Assembly (NCBI GenBank): GCA_025354885.1
Contig: JANXLY010000025.1
Coordinates: 1 to 55,161, forward strand
DNA from: Acidobacteriota bacterium
Lineage (GTDB): Bacteria > Acidobacteriota > Terriglobia > Bryobacterales > Bryobacteraceae
Length of the DNA: 55,161 bases
Direction: 5' to 3'
The notes under the pieces are model-generated. The model was not told the origin of the DNA, did not search any database, and worked only from the letters and a program-made list of their open reading frames with translations. The position numbers and the translations under genes are program-made. This document shows, one piece after another, positions 16,720-24,789 of the stretch. Position 1 is the first letter of the stretch. Every line of letters begins with the position of its first letter.

Positions 16720-17990
16720 CGTCCGCTTGCGACCTCCAGGTCCAGCCTGGCGCTGTAGTAACTGGCAATGCTGGTGTAGTAATTCGAGAGCGCCTGTACA
16801 AGCTGGTTCTGCGCAACTACGACATCAACCGCCGCTCCTTCGCCGCCTTCATATCGAATCCTGCTCAACTTGAAATCTTCTTCTGCTAACGTCATTTGCA
16901 CCTTCGACTGCAACGTCTGTTCGTAGTACTGCTTCACTCGCGCCGTCGCCGCCGCGTATTCCTGCGAGAAGCGTCGCTCGGCAATGGCCCGCGATTCTGT
17001 CACTTGGTCCGCGCGAGCCTTAAACTGCTTGCCTGTGTTGATCGCGCGGAACCAGTCGAATACTGGAACATTCAACGCAGCCACCGCCGAATAGCCACGT
17101 TGATTCCATGCCACCTGGTTGGAATCGAGACCATAGTTGAACGACCAGGACAATTGCGGCAAGAGCGCGGCTTTGGCTCGCCGGGCATCGGCGAGAAAGC
17201 CCAGCTTCTGCGCATCAAAAAGAGCAAACTCGAAGCGCCGCTGGACTTCAGCCGGCTTGGCCAACTCCTTCTCCGGTTCGGCCAGAACTTCAGCAAAACT
17301 GTCCTCTATCGGGAGCATTGTATCCACATTGGTTGTCCAATACGCCGCCAGATCCTGATTGGCCAATGTTGCCGCAAGACGCACCGAAATCAACGCTTGT
17401 CGAAGTGCCGCCAGTTGCGCTGAGGCCTTCACGACATCCGCTCGCGCTGCCTCTCCGCCTTCGACCAGCAACTTCACCCGCTTTTCAAAACTTTCACTTT
17501 CGACAACCGAAGTCGCCAAAGCATCCGTAAGGCGACGCGTCAGCAGCAGCCGGTAATAGGCATTGCTCACTGCCCTTTTCAGATCTCGTTCGGCGATCCC
17601 GGCGCTAGCTCGCGCACCCAGTTGATTTGCCCTTGCTCGTGCGACTTCCGCACGAATGCGTCCGGACGTATCGATCTCTTCAAAAATTCGCCCGATGCCA
17701 ATATACTCGCGGATTGCATTCGACGGAATGAAGGCGAATGTGCCTGGATTCACTCGCGATGTACTGGTATACACAGCCCCCAGAGTTGCTGCCGCTTGGG
17801 GCAGATACCCAGCTCGCGCGATGCTCCTTTCACGATCAGAATTCTGTATGTCGAGGCGAGCCAGGCTCACGGCCGAAGGAACAGCAAGAGCTTTCCGAAT
17901 GCATTCTTCGAGCGTTAGTACCTGGCCCCTAGCCGGGCTGGCCCACAGGCACAAACCAACTCCAAGCTTCGCGATCCCGCAAACTCGCAT
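16716..17990 (-). CDS. TolC-family outer-membrane efflux protein
   Basis: A 424-residue outer-membrane channel protein. It has a signal peptide (IAKLGVGLCLWASPARG), the family opener LTLEECIRKALA, and two repeats of long helices (ARAGYLPQAAATLGAVY in the first, ARRAKAALLPQLSWSFNYG in the second). The C-terminal helix pattern EGGEGAAVDVVVAQNQLVQA, then YYTSIASYYSARLDLEVASG, is typical. It forms the exit duct of the adjacent RND pump. It lies 14 bases after the PepSY gene and overlaps the adaptor by four bases. Upstream placement of PepSY and the divergent two-component system suggest this operon is induced by an envelope signal. Confidence 0.9.
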   Translation of the reverse strand: MRVCGIAKLGVGLCLWASPARGQVLTLEECIRKALAVPSAVSLARLDIQNSDRERSIARAGYLPQAAATLGAVYTSTSRVNPGTFAFIPSNAIREYIGIGRIFEEIDTSGRIRAEVARARANQLGARASAGIAERDLKRAVSNAYYRLLLTRRLTDALATSVVESESFEKRVKLLVEGGEAARADVVKASAQLAALRQALISVRLAATLANQDLAAYWTTNVDTMLPIEDSFAEVLAEPEKELAKPAEVQRRFEFALFDAQKLGFLADARRAKAALLPQLSWSFNYGLDSNQVAWNQRGYSAVAALNVPVFDWFRAINTGKQFKARADQVTESRAIAERRFSQEYAAATARVKQYYEQTLQSKVQMTLAEEDFKLSRIRYEGGEGAAVDVVVAQNQLVQALSNYYTSIASYYSARLDLEVASGR

Positions 17991-18004
17991 CGATTCAAAT
18001 TCTC

Positions 18005-18421
18005 CTACAGAAAGCGTCCTGTGGAATCAAGAGTCACCTCTTTCTTCTTCTTGCCTTCCTGGATGATCATCTCAAACTTGATTCCTGCGGGCGACGTGAC
18101 TTTCTCCGCGCTCAAAACCTTGGCCTTCGGATATTTGGCCTGCACCCCAGCACTCACCGCTGCCGGAAGGTCGGCCACCGGCATGCCCTCTTCAGCCTCG
18201 ATCAGCTCGCCCTTGTCACTGTAAAGGACGTCCAGGCTGCCTGCTGCATTCGTGCTTTCCAGTTCGTAAACCGTCTTGCCATTGCGCTTTTCCGGCTTTA
18301 CCGATTTCAGCTTTGCCTGCGGATAAGCCTTCTGAAATGCCTCCATTACGGGCGCTGGTGCCTTTGCACTCTGCGCATGCAGCAAGCCGACAGTTGCCAA
18401 CGCGAAAAGTATGGATCTCAT
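18005..18421 (-). CDS. secreted PepSY-like domain protein
   Basis: A 138-residue protein with a signal peptide (MRSILFALATVGLLHA) and two tandem PepSY-like units, each with a 'A..YP.AK..S..' signature: FQKAYPQAKLKSVKPEKRNG, then VQAKYPKAKVLSAEKVTS. The second is followed by KKKEVTLDSTGRFL. I chose the ATG at 18421; the frame stays open far upstream, but that part crosses the divergent regulator gene and is a shadow. PepSY proteins often accompany two-component systems and may sense or inhibit periplasmic events. It is first in the PepSY-tolC-adaptor-RND unit, 14 bases before tolC, and divergent from an OmpR-type regulator. Confidence 0.85.
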   Translation of the reverse strand: MRSILFALATVGLLHAQSAKAPAPVMEAFQKAYPQAKLKSVKPEKRNGKTVYELESTNAAGSLDVLYSDKGELIEAEEGMPVADLPAAVSAGVQAKYPKAKVLSAEKVTSPAGIKFEMIIQEGKKKKEVTLDSTGRFL

Positions 18422-18473
18422 AATGCCTATCAGTAAAACACCTGAACCTGAAGAAACCCTGAACCAGAATTCC

Positions 18474-18492
18474 TTCTTCAGCCGTTCTTCAG
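18474..18492. promoter_or_regulatory. candidate response-regulator box (11-bp direct repeat)
   Basis: TTCTTCAG at 18474-18481 is repeated at 18485-18492, a period of 11 bases, as OmpR/PhoB-type dimers prefer. It lies in the 102-base gap between the PepSY-efflux operon and the divergent regulator. A second direct repeat, CCTGAACC, occurs at 18441 and 18458. CTGAAGAA (18448-18455) is also the inverse of the first copy. Confidence 0.45.
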
Positions 18493-18523
18493 AAAAACGA
18501 GACACTGTAGAGAAGGAGAATCG

Positions 18524-19204
18524 ATGCGAGTGCTGATCGCCGAAGATGACCTTCGAATCGCTAACCTGCTCCAGTGCGGGCTGCAGGAAGAGGGTTACCA
18601 GGTCACAACTGAAACTGACGGCAAACGTGCCCTCGGAATGGCATCGGCCCTCCCATTTGACTTGTTGATTCTCGACCTTATGCTCCCAAGCCTCGACGGC
18701 TTCGAAATCGCCCGTCAGCTGCGGCTCGGCGGCAACCGCACTCCAATCCTGATCCTTACTGCTCGTGACGCCATCGAGGACATCGTACGCGCCTTGGATC
18801 TTGGAGCCGATGACTATCTGACCAAGCCCTTCTCGCTCGATGTGTTTCTGGCCCGCGTCCGCGCCGTCTCCCGCCGTGGACCCATACCCATGCCCACGGT
18901 CCATCGCGTTGAAGACCTTTGCATGGATCCCGGATTGCGGCAAGTTTCAAGAGCAGGGCTACACATCGCATTGACTCGCCGCGAGTTTTCGCTGCTCGAA
19001 CTCCTCGCCCGCACTTCGCCTCGCGTAGTTACTCGTCAATCAATTCTGGAAGAGGTATGGGGTTACGAAAGTGAAGTCTCTCCAAACAATGTCGAAGCCT
19101 TCGTCTCCGCTCTGCGTAGCAAGATCGATGGCCCTCATGCAACCAAGCTGATCCACACGATTCGCGGAGTCGGCTATTGCTTGCGAAAGGAGGCTGTAGA
19201 ATGA
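18524..19204 (+). CDS. OmpR-family response regulator
   Basis: A 226-residue two-component response regulator. The receiver domain (1-115) has the acidic pair in LIAEDDL (D8, D9), phospho-acceptor D51 (ILDLMLPSLDG), T79 and K101 (DYLTKPF). The DNA-binding winged helix (about 130-222) shows ALTRREFSLLELLA, VVTRQSILEEVWG, and VSPNNVEAFVSALRSKI...IHTIRGVGYCL. It most resembles the QseB/TctD/CusR branch. GAGAAGGAG precedes the ATG at 18524. It overlaps the kinase start by four bases (ATGA). It probably regulates the divergent PepSY-tolC-adaptor-RND operon and itself. Confidence 0.93.
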   Translation: MRVLIAEDDLRIANLLQCGLQEEGYQVTTETDGKRALGMASALPFDLLILDLMLPSLDGFEIARQLRLGGNRTPILILTARDAIEDIVRALDLGADDYLTKPFSLDVFLARVRAVSRRGPIPMPTVHRVEDLCMDPGLRQVSRAGLHIALTRREFSLLELLARTSPRVVTRQSILEEVWGYESEVSPNNVEAFVSALRSKIDGPHATKLIHTIRGVGYCLRKEAVE

Positions 19205-20550
19205 ACGCCTATCGCTCCATCCGCTTCCAGCTCACTTTTTGGTACCTTCTGGTGCTTCTGTCTGGAATGCTCTTGTTCGCGGCCGGCACCTGGTTCATGC
19301 TCCGTGCGTCTCTGCTTGAAAATTATCAGCGTAGTCTCGATGAGCGACTCTCCGCCTTTGCGGCGTACCTCTCTCAAGAGACACGTGGAGAAGATCTCCC
19401 CTCCTTGCGCGAGGAAGCCCGGGAATATGCAACTACCCTGCAGGAGGGCCATGGATTGCGGGTTGCTCAACCTGACGGATATGTGATTTTCGAAAAAGCT
19501 CCGGCAGCCGGAGCTAGCTTGCAGCGCCGCTTGAGAGTAAAGATTCGTGAGCATTCCCTTGACGTAGAACTGTTCCTGCCTCTTGACGATTTCCATCGCA
19601 CCTTGAATACCCTCGCTTGGGTGATGTTCGCTGTTTTTCCACTCGTCATTGGAATCGCAGTCTGGGGCGGTTGGTGGCTCGCCAGGCGAGCTTTCCATCC
19701 AGTTGCCGCGATGACAGCAGAAGCGAGGGCCATCCACGCCGACGATCTGAGCGCCCGCTTGTCTGTCCCCGCTACAAGAGATGAGCTGCAGCAACTTGCC
19801 GAAGTATGGAACGAACTGCTCGCCAGAATCGAAGCTTCTGTCCGCAGCGTCTCTCGCTTCACGGCAGACGCCGCCCACGAGCTTCGCACTCCTGTCACTG
19901 TGATTCGTACCTCAGCCGAATTGGCTCTTCGTCATCGCCGCACTCCTGAGAGCTACGCCCAGACCCTTTCCTCAATTCAGTCCGAAACCGAAGAAATGAC
20001 TGAACTTCTTGATCGCCTTCTCTTGCTTGCCCGGGGCGACGCAGGCCAGTGGCAATTTGATTTCGAGATTATTTTCGCCGATGATTTGCTAAAGAAACTC
20101 CGCACCGCCGTCTTCTCGCTCGCCGAGAGCAAGGGTGTTCAAGTGAACTTTCAGTTTCCTTCGAAACCAGCGATGGTCTGGGGCGATGAATCGGCAATAC
20201 GCAGGCTCTTCATGATCCTCGCCGACAATGCGATTAAGTACACTCCCGCCGGAGCTAACGTATTTCTTAACCTCAACCTTGAAAATGAGCATTGCAGCTT
20301 TGAAGTCTCAGACTCCGGCTGCGGCATCCCGGCTGAGCAGTTGCCATTCGTTTTCGAACGTTTCTACCGCGCAGATGCCGCACGCACGCGAGGCCTCGGT
20401 GCCGGCCTTGGTCTCGCCATTGCCCGCTCAATCATTGACGCACATCACGGTCGCATTGAAATCAGATCTGTGCCCGGCCAAGGATCCAGCTTCAAAGTAT
20501 TTCTGCCCATGCATCAGCCCACTGGAATCCCCGTGCGGACAATCCGCTAA
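19201..20550 (+). CDS. sensor histidine kinase
   Basis: A 449-residue membrane sensor kinase paired with the upstream regulator. TM1 is about residues 15-33 (YLLVLLSGMLLFAAG). A periplasmic sensor segment of about 105 residues follows, then TM2 (VMFAVFPLVIGIAVWGGWWL), a HAMP linker and the phospho-acceptor H226 in FTADAAHELRTPVTVI. Downstream are the N box (ILADNAIKYTPAG), G1 (VSDSGCGIP), the F box (FERFYRADAAR) and G2 (LGAGLGLAIA). I set the start at the ATG at 19201, which overlaps the regulator stop; a TTG eight codons upstream is less likely. Its stop overlaps the convergent prepilin peptidase by three bases. Confidence 0.93.
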   Translation: MNAYRSIRFQLTFWYLLVLLSGMLLFAAGTWFMLRASLLENYQRSLDERLSAFAAYLSQETRGEDLPSLREEAREYATTLQEGHGLRVAQPDGYVIFEKAPAAGASLQRRLRVKIREHSLDVELFLPLDDFHRTLNTLAWVMFAVFPLVIGIAVWGGWWLARRAFHPVAAMTAEARAIHADDLSARLSVPATRDELQQLAEVWNELLARIEASVRSVSRFTADAAHELRTPVTVIRTSAELALRHRRTPESYAQTLSSIQSETEEMTELLDRLLLLARGDAGQWQFDFEIIFADDLLKKLRTAVFSLAESKGVQVNFQFPSKPAMVWGDESAIRRLFMILADNAIKYTPAGANVFLNLNLENEHCSFEVSDSGCGIPAEQLPFVFERFYRADAARTRGLGAGLGLAIARSIIDAHHGRIEIRSVPGQGSSFKVFLPMHQPTGIPVRTIR

Positions 20551-21056
20551 CGGCCCCAAACCGCCCACCCCACAACCGCCATCGCCACCACCACACCTCG
20601 CGGCAAGGTCCGCCCCAGACCGCTCCTTACATCCAGTTCCGGCCTGCCCTCATACGGAGCCTTCCCTCTCACCAGGCTCGCCAAAACAAAGCCAACCCGC
20701 TTCAATGTCTCCCCCACTACACCTCGTGACAAAACAAAGCCAAGTGCTACTACTCCTCCCAACACGGCGCTGACGATAAACAAACGAAGCCAGTCGTCCA
20801 CACCCATCAGCGAGCCCAAGGCCGCCATCAATTTCACATCACCGCCGCCAGTTGCCCGCAATGCGTAAAGCGGCAAATGAATCGCCAGTGCCAACGCCAA
20901 ACCCTTGAGAGCAAACGGAATTTCATTCAACATCAGCGCTGCCAGTAGCCCGCACAAACAAAGCCAGTTGGGGATCCGACGCTCACGCCAGTCCCACCAG
21001 CCAGCAGCAAATGCCACCAAAAAGATCACGCTCAGTCTCGCAACGGCAATGTCCAA
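20547..21056 (-). CDS. A24-type prepilin peptidase (CpaA/TadV-like)
   Basis: A small polytopic aspartyl peptidase of about 169 residues, the family that cleaves and processes type IV or Flp prepilins. The first catalytic aspartate lies in AAGWWDWRERRIPNWL and the second in the hallmark ATGGGDVKLMAALG. There are about five hydrophobic helices. The start is uncertain. A TTG at 21056 with AAAGG upstream gives the natural CpaA N-terminus. GTG 21029 is possible, and the longer frame to 21209 is charged, unlike the family, and overlaps the divergent ZIP gene. No pilus genes are nearby, so it probably serves a tad or type IV locus elsewhere. Confidence 0.8.
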   Translation of the reverse strand: MDIAVARLSVIFLVAFAAGWWDWRERRIPNWLCLCGLLAALMLNEIPFALKGLALALAIHLPLYALRATGGGDVKLMAALGSLMGVDDWLRLFIVSAVLGGVVALGFVLSRGVVGETLKRVGFVLASLVRGKAPYEGRPELDVRSGLGRTLPRGVVVAMAVVGWAVWGR

Positions 21057-21099
21057 GTTTGCTGCAACCTTTCTCTTGTTCGATAATCCAATATCAGTA

Positions 21100-21777
21100 A
21101 TGGGTTTTCCGCTACTGGCCGCAATCCTCGGCGCTGCTTCCAGCTTTCTTAGTCTAAGCGTTTCCCCATCTTCCCCCGCTTTCCTACGTCTTACAGGGGT
21201 TGGTGGCATCCTGCTCCTTCTCAGTTCGACAAGCGGTCTCCGGATGCCGCATTACTTCTTCGCGAGCTTTCTGATCCTTTGGCTCACAAATCGCTTCATC
21301 TACCCCCTATGTCCCGCTTGTTCCGGAGATCACAATCATTCCAGCTGCAAAACAAAACTCCACGGCCTCGGTTTGCCAATGCTTATTGCGCTTGGTCTAC
21401 ATGCTTTCGCAGACAGCCTCGGCGGGGAACACGGTGCAGGTGCGATTGCGATCACTCTTCACAAAATCCCCGAAGGCTTCGCCATGGCCATTCTATTCCG
21501 CGCATCATTTGCCCGACCGGCAACCGCAATCGCAGCCACCATGACGATCCAGTCTCTGACCTGGCTTGGCAGCTTGATACCTCACACCCGGTGGGCGGAA
21601 CAATTCGACGCCTTGGGCGCAGGCTCAATGCTCTTCATTGGCCTCCACTCCCTGCACTCGCTACGTGAGCGCTGGCCTCTTCTGATGCCAGTTGGTTCGC
21701 TGTTGGAATTCCTTACCCACAGCAAGCAAAGCATTCTCGCTGAACGCCCTTCCCATCAATGTAATTCCCACCGGTAA
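21100..21777 (+). CDS. ZIP-family metal transporter
   Basis: A polytopic protein of about 225 residues with the ZIP metal-site signatures: LGLHAFADSLGGEHG in one helix and ITLHKIPEGFAMAILF in the next, where H, E and the HxxPEG motif line the metal path. A cytoplasmic loop with CPACSGDHNHSSC could bind zinc or iron. It probably moves a divalent metal. The start could be ATG 21049 or ATG 21100; the latter begins directly at the first membrane helix. Its 3' end overlaps the convergent amidase by 117 bases (21661-21777), an unusually long overlap, with a tail EFLTHSKQSILAERP that may be an acquired extension. Confidence 0.78.
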   Translation: MGFPLLAAILGAASSFLSLSVSPSSPAFLRLTGVGGILLLLSSTSGLRMPHYFFASFLILWLTNRFIYPLCPACSGDHNHSSCKTKLHGLGLPMLIALGLHAFADSLGGEHGAGAIAITLHKIPEGFAMAILFRASFARPATAIAATMTIQSLTWLGSLIPHTRWAEQFDALGAGSMLFIGLHSLHSLRERWPLLMPVGSLLEFLTHSKQSILAERPSHQCNSHR

Positions 21778-23091
21778 GCCTTCTGCCAGCCCACACGGCA
21801 TACTGAGTGCCGGCAACCCCGCAAGATTTCCAGCCGGAACATGACCCATCAAGCCTCGCTTACGGCCAGATGGAGCTTGAGGCCTGGGCGTATCGAGAGC
21901 CACCTCGATCCGGTTTGCAATCCCCATCCGGGTTGGGGCAACAATCATGTCCAGGTCATAGAAGAACTCCGCAAAGGTGCTGAGCAGCAAACGACGCATC
22001 CGCATCGCTTTTAGATAATCCTTCGCCAGCACGTCACCGCATGCCTTCAAGCCGGCGATCTGCTTTTCATCGGCCAACTCGTCCACCTTGCCGCTTGCCA
22101 CCAACTCTTCAAAAATGCTGCCTGCCTCGGCCTGCATAATGGTGCTCACGAGAGGACCATACGGAAAGTCCGGCAGCTCGACTTCTTTGAGCTTGACACC
22201 CAATCCGCGCATCCCCTCAAGCGCATCGGCATAAGTGCTGCGAGTCTCCGGATCTGCCCATTCTTCCCAATCCACTCGCGCGAATCCAACCGTGTAATCA
22301 GCCATAGAGCGCGCCGATTGTGGTGAGTAATAAAACGGCTGTCTGGCGCTCATCGGGTCCTTCTCATCGCCACCGGCAATCACTTCGAGAATGATGCCGC
22401 AATCCTCCGCAGTCCTCGCCATCGGGCCAATCTTATCCAGCGTCCAACTCAGCGCCATTGCTCCGGCCCTGCTCACAAGTCCATAGGTAGGGCGAAGTCC
22501 AGTAATGCCACAAAACGCAGCCGGGGTCAAAATGCTGCCGCTCGTTTCGCTCCCCAGTGCAAATCCCACCAGGCCCGCCGCAACCGCCGCGCCACTCCCG
22601 CTTGAAGATCCTCCTGCCCATCGCGCCCTGTTCCATGGATTAAGGCAAGGCCCGGTCAAAGATGCCTTTGCGAATCGATAGCCAGGCCCACCAGCTAATT
22701 CCACCATCGACAGTTTGCCGATCAACACTGCACCAGTGTTATCCAGTTTCTTTAGCACTGTTGCCGGCTCGTCAAACTGCTGCGTCGCATAGGGCTTTGC
22801 GCCCCAGGTGGTCGGATGATTCGGCCAGGCCAGCAAGTCCTTCGCACCAAACGGAACTCCTTGCAAACGGCTCCGGAAGCGATCCATCTTGCGCTCTTTA
22901 TCGACGTCCTTCGCCCGCTTCACCGCTTCCTGCCGCAAGCTCAGAGCCAGGGCATTGAACTCCGGTCCCCACTTCTCGAGACGGTCGAGAAATGCTTTTG
23001 TCAATTCCGCTGCCGAATACTCACCCTTGCGCCATCCTGCGTTCAGGCTGGCGGCAGAAGCAAAGAATAAATCATCACCAGCGATTGCCAT
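21661..23091 (-). CDS. amidase (amidase-signature family)
   Basis: A 476-residue amidase of the GatA/AS superfamily, hydrolysing an unidentified amide. The Ser-cisSer-Lys triad is visible: lysine in GVPFGAKDLLAW, cis-serine in the glycine-serine loop AGGSSSGSGAAVAAG, and nucleophile serine in LGSETSGSILTPAAFCG. No signal peptide of its own is visible. GatA itself is less likely because no gatC or gatB is near and the C-terminal part diverges. It begins three bases after a 60-residue secreted protein and is downstream of aroDE in the same orientation. The C-terminal coding region is shared antisense with the ZIP gene. Confidence 0.88.
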   Translation of the reverse strand: MAIAGDDLFFASAASLNAGWRKGEYSAAELTKAFLDRLEKWGPEFNALALSLRQEAVKRAKDVDKERKMDRFRSRLQGVPFGAKDLLAWPNHPTTWGAKPYATQQFDEPATVLKKLDNTGAVLIGKLSMVELAGGPGYRFAKASLTGPCLNPWNRARWAGGSSSGSGAAVAAGLVGFALGSETSGSILTPAAFCGITGLRPTYGLVSRAGAMALSWTLDKIGPMARTAEDCGIILEVIAGGDEKDPMSARQPFYYSPQSARSMADYTVGFARVDWEEWADPETRSTYADALEGMRGLGVKLKEVELPDFPYGPLVSTIMQAEAGSIFEELVASGKVDELADEKQIAGLKACGDVLAKDYLKAMRMRRLLLSTFAEFFYDLDMIVAPTRMGIANRIEVALDTPRPQAPSGRKRGLMGHVPAGNLAGLPALSMPCGLAEGLPVGITLMGRAFSENALLAVGKEFQQRTNWHQKRPALT

Positions 23092-23094
23092 AAG

Positions 23095-23277
23095 CTATGC
23101 CTTGAACACAAAAGCCGGTTCCACAGACATCGGCACTTTCATTTTTTCGATCTCTTCTCGATTTAGCTTCATCGCCTTCCGCACCTGATCGAGCGGCGTT
23201 TGGTCTTGAGCTTCCAACGGTGCGGACACAACGCCAGCAATTCCCGCCATCAACATTCCTCTGCGTTTGATTTTCAC
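23095..23277 (-). CDS. small exported protein preceding the amidase
   Basis: A 60-residue product starting at GTG 23277, overlapping the aroDE stop by four bases (GTGA). The N-terminus (VKIKRRGMLMAGIAGVVSAP) has twin arginines followed by a hydrophobic stretch and then LEAQDQTP, resembling a short Sec or Tat-like signal peptide. The remaining 35 residues are charged and end VEPAFVFKA. I do not recognise a family. The three-base gap to the amidase and the overlap with aroDE argue that it is a real, cotranslated gene. It may be a partner or a secreted peptide. Confidence 0.6.
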   Translation of the reverse strand: MKIKRRGMLMAGIAGVVSAPLEAQDQTPLDQVRKAMKLNREEIEKMKVPMSVEPAFVFKA

Positions 23278-24773
23278 TTTAGTGCCTCCAGTGCTGCTTT
23301 CTCCATTACGCTCATTGGTGCGCTCTCACCGGTCCAGATTTCAAACTGCTGTGCAGCCTGAGTTAGAAACATTTCCAGCCCTGGAATTACTTCAGCCCCT
23401 TGCGCCTTGGCTTTCTTGAAGAGCTCGGTCTCGAGAGGATTGTAGACCATGTCGAAAACAACATCAGAAGGCACATCCCCGTCAAAGAAACACTCGTTCA
23501 CATGCGGCCACATGCCTATCGGCGTTGCATGCACGAGCGCATCAAACTTCTTTCCATCCAGTTGTTCCCTCAACATCGGCTCAGCCCCGCACATCTTAGC
23601 GAGGGCCCGTACCCGATCAGGGTTCCGTCCTGTAAGCACTACCTTCGCCCCGGCATCGGCCAAAGCAAAAGCAGCACTCCGGGCCGCTCCTCCATTCCCC
23701 ACTAGCAACACTGTGCTCCGGTTCAACTTCACCCGCTTGGCCAAAGGCTTCGTAACTGCTGCGGCATCTGTATTCGTGCCACGCCATTTACCTGCCTTCT
23801 TCCACACCGTGTTCACGGCCCCAATCCTTCGAGCGAGAGGATCAATCACGTCGAGATAACGCATGATGCGCAGCTTGTGCGGAATCGTGACGCTAAACCC
23901 TTGCACTGGCAAGGATTCACATAAGGTCAGAAAATCCTTCAGATGCGTCGGCTGTACCAGAAACGGTAAGTACACCGCATCCAGACGCCTTGCCTGAAAC
24001 GCGCGATTGTGAACCGTCGGGCTCAGCGAATGCCGAACCGGGTCTGCCACCACGCCATAGATTTTCGCAGCCTTCGTGATCTTGTCGATCCGGTAAAGCT
24101 GCCGCAATACACGCGCACTAATTTGTCCTGCCGCCGTACCCTCTACCGAATTCGGTGACGCATAGGTATAAATACTACCTTGCGCATTGCACAAAACCCG
24201 GGTTGCAAATCCAACCTCACCCATCGCCAGTAGAATCATTGGCACCTTTGGGTGTGCCTTCTGCAGCGCCAATACCTTCGCCGCATCGCTCGGCTTTTTC
24301 GCAGTTGTTACCAGCTTGTAGGCATCCGCAGGTACAGCCATCATTCTTCGCAACACGGGCTCTAGCGGCGGCGTGCCCTCATAGTTGTGCCAGCTTACGA
24401 TCAGGTGCGCCTTAGCCCGCATATGCTCCAGCCTGGCGGAGGTCTTTTCGGCGGTCTCGATCTCTACGTCAATTGCGTGCGCGCCAGCGTCGATCGCCGC
24501 ATCCAGAATTTTCATCTGGTCTTCAATAACGCCGTTATATTTGCCGTGGTTCTGGTGCCGACGGCAAGTTACGAGAAGCGAAACATCCGGATGCTTCGCG
24601 AGAAAAACACTAACTGCCTTGACGCCCGATTCCGGCCGGGTAAGGTAGTCCAGACGAAACTCGAGAAAGCGTTCCCCCGCGGCAACTTCCTTCTCTGCTT
24701 GCTCAAGCAATTTATCAACTGTAGCTAAACCCAAGGCGATGCAAACCTTGGGCAATGCCGCACGAGTGTTCAT
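23274..24773 (-). CDS. aroDE: bifunctional 3-dehydroquinate dehydratase / shikimate dehydrogenase
   Basis: A 499-residue fusion catalysing steps three and four of the shikimate pathway. Residues 1 to about 225 form a type I dehydroquinase: FLEFRLDYL, DVEI, the catalytic H129 in LIVSWHNYEG, and Schiff-base K153 in AYKLVTTAKK. From about 235 comes AroE: SLSPTVHNRAF (shikimate binding), VTIPHK (catalytic lysine), GTNTDAAA (aspartate), the NADP loop LVGNGGAARSA, and closing GLEMFLTQAAQQFEIWTG. Fusions in this order are known in plants and some bacteria. All key residues are present, so both halves should be active. It is 16 bases after the DeoC-like gene and coupled to the small protein that follows. 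Confidence 0.93.
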   Translation of the reverse strand: MNTRAALPKVCIALGLATVDKLLEQAEKEVAAGERFLEFRLDYLTRPESGVKAVSVFLAKHPDVSLLVTCRRHQNHGKYNGVIEDQMKILDAAIDAGAHAIDVEIETAEKTSARLEHMRAKAHLIVSWHNYEGTPPLEPVLRRMMAVPADAYKLVTTAKKPSDAAKVLALQKAHPKVPMILLAMGEVGFATRVLCNAQGSIYTYASPNSVEGTAAGQISARVLRQLYRIDKITKAAKIYGVVADPVRHSLSPTVHNRAFQARRLDAVYLPFLVQPTHLKDFLTLCESLPVQGFSVTIPHKLRIMRYLDVIDPLARRIGAVNTVWKKAGKWRGTNTDAAAVTKPLAKRVKLNRSTVLLVGNGGAARSAAFALADAGAKVVLTGRNPDRVRALAKMCGAEPMLREQLDGKKFDALVHATPIGMWPHVNECFFDGDVPSDVVFDMVYNPLETELFKKAKAQGAEVIPGLEMFLTQAAQQFEIWTGESAPMSVMEKAALEALK

Positions 24774-24789
24774 AGGTAGAAAACGTCCC

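Noticed and set aside
18422-18943. N-terminal extension of the PepSY gene
   Set aside because: The extra 174 residues overlap the divergent response regulator and do not resemble the family; signal peptide starts at 18421.
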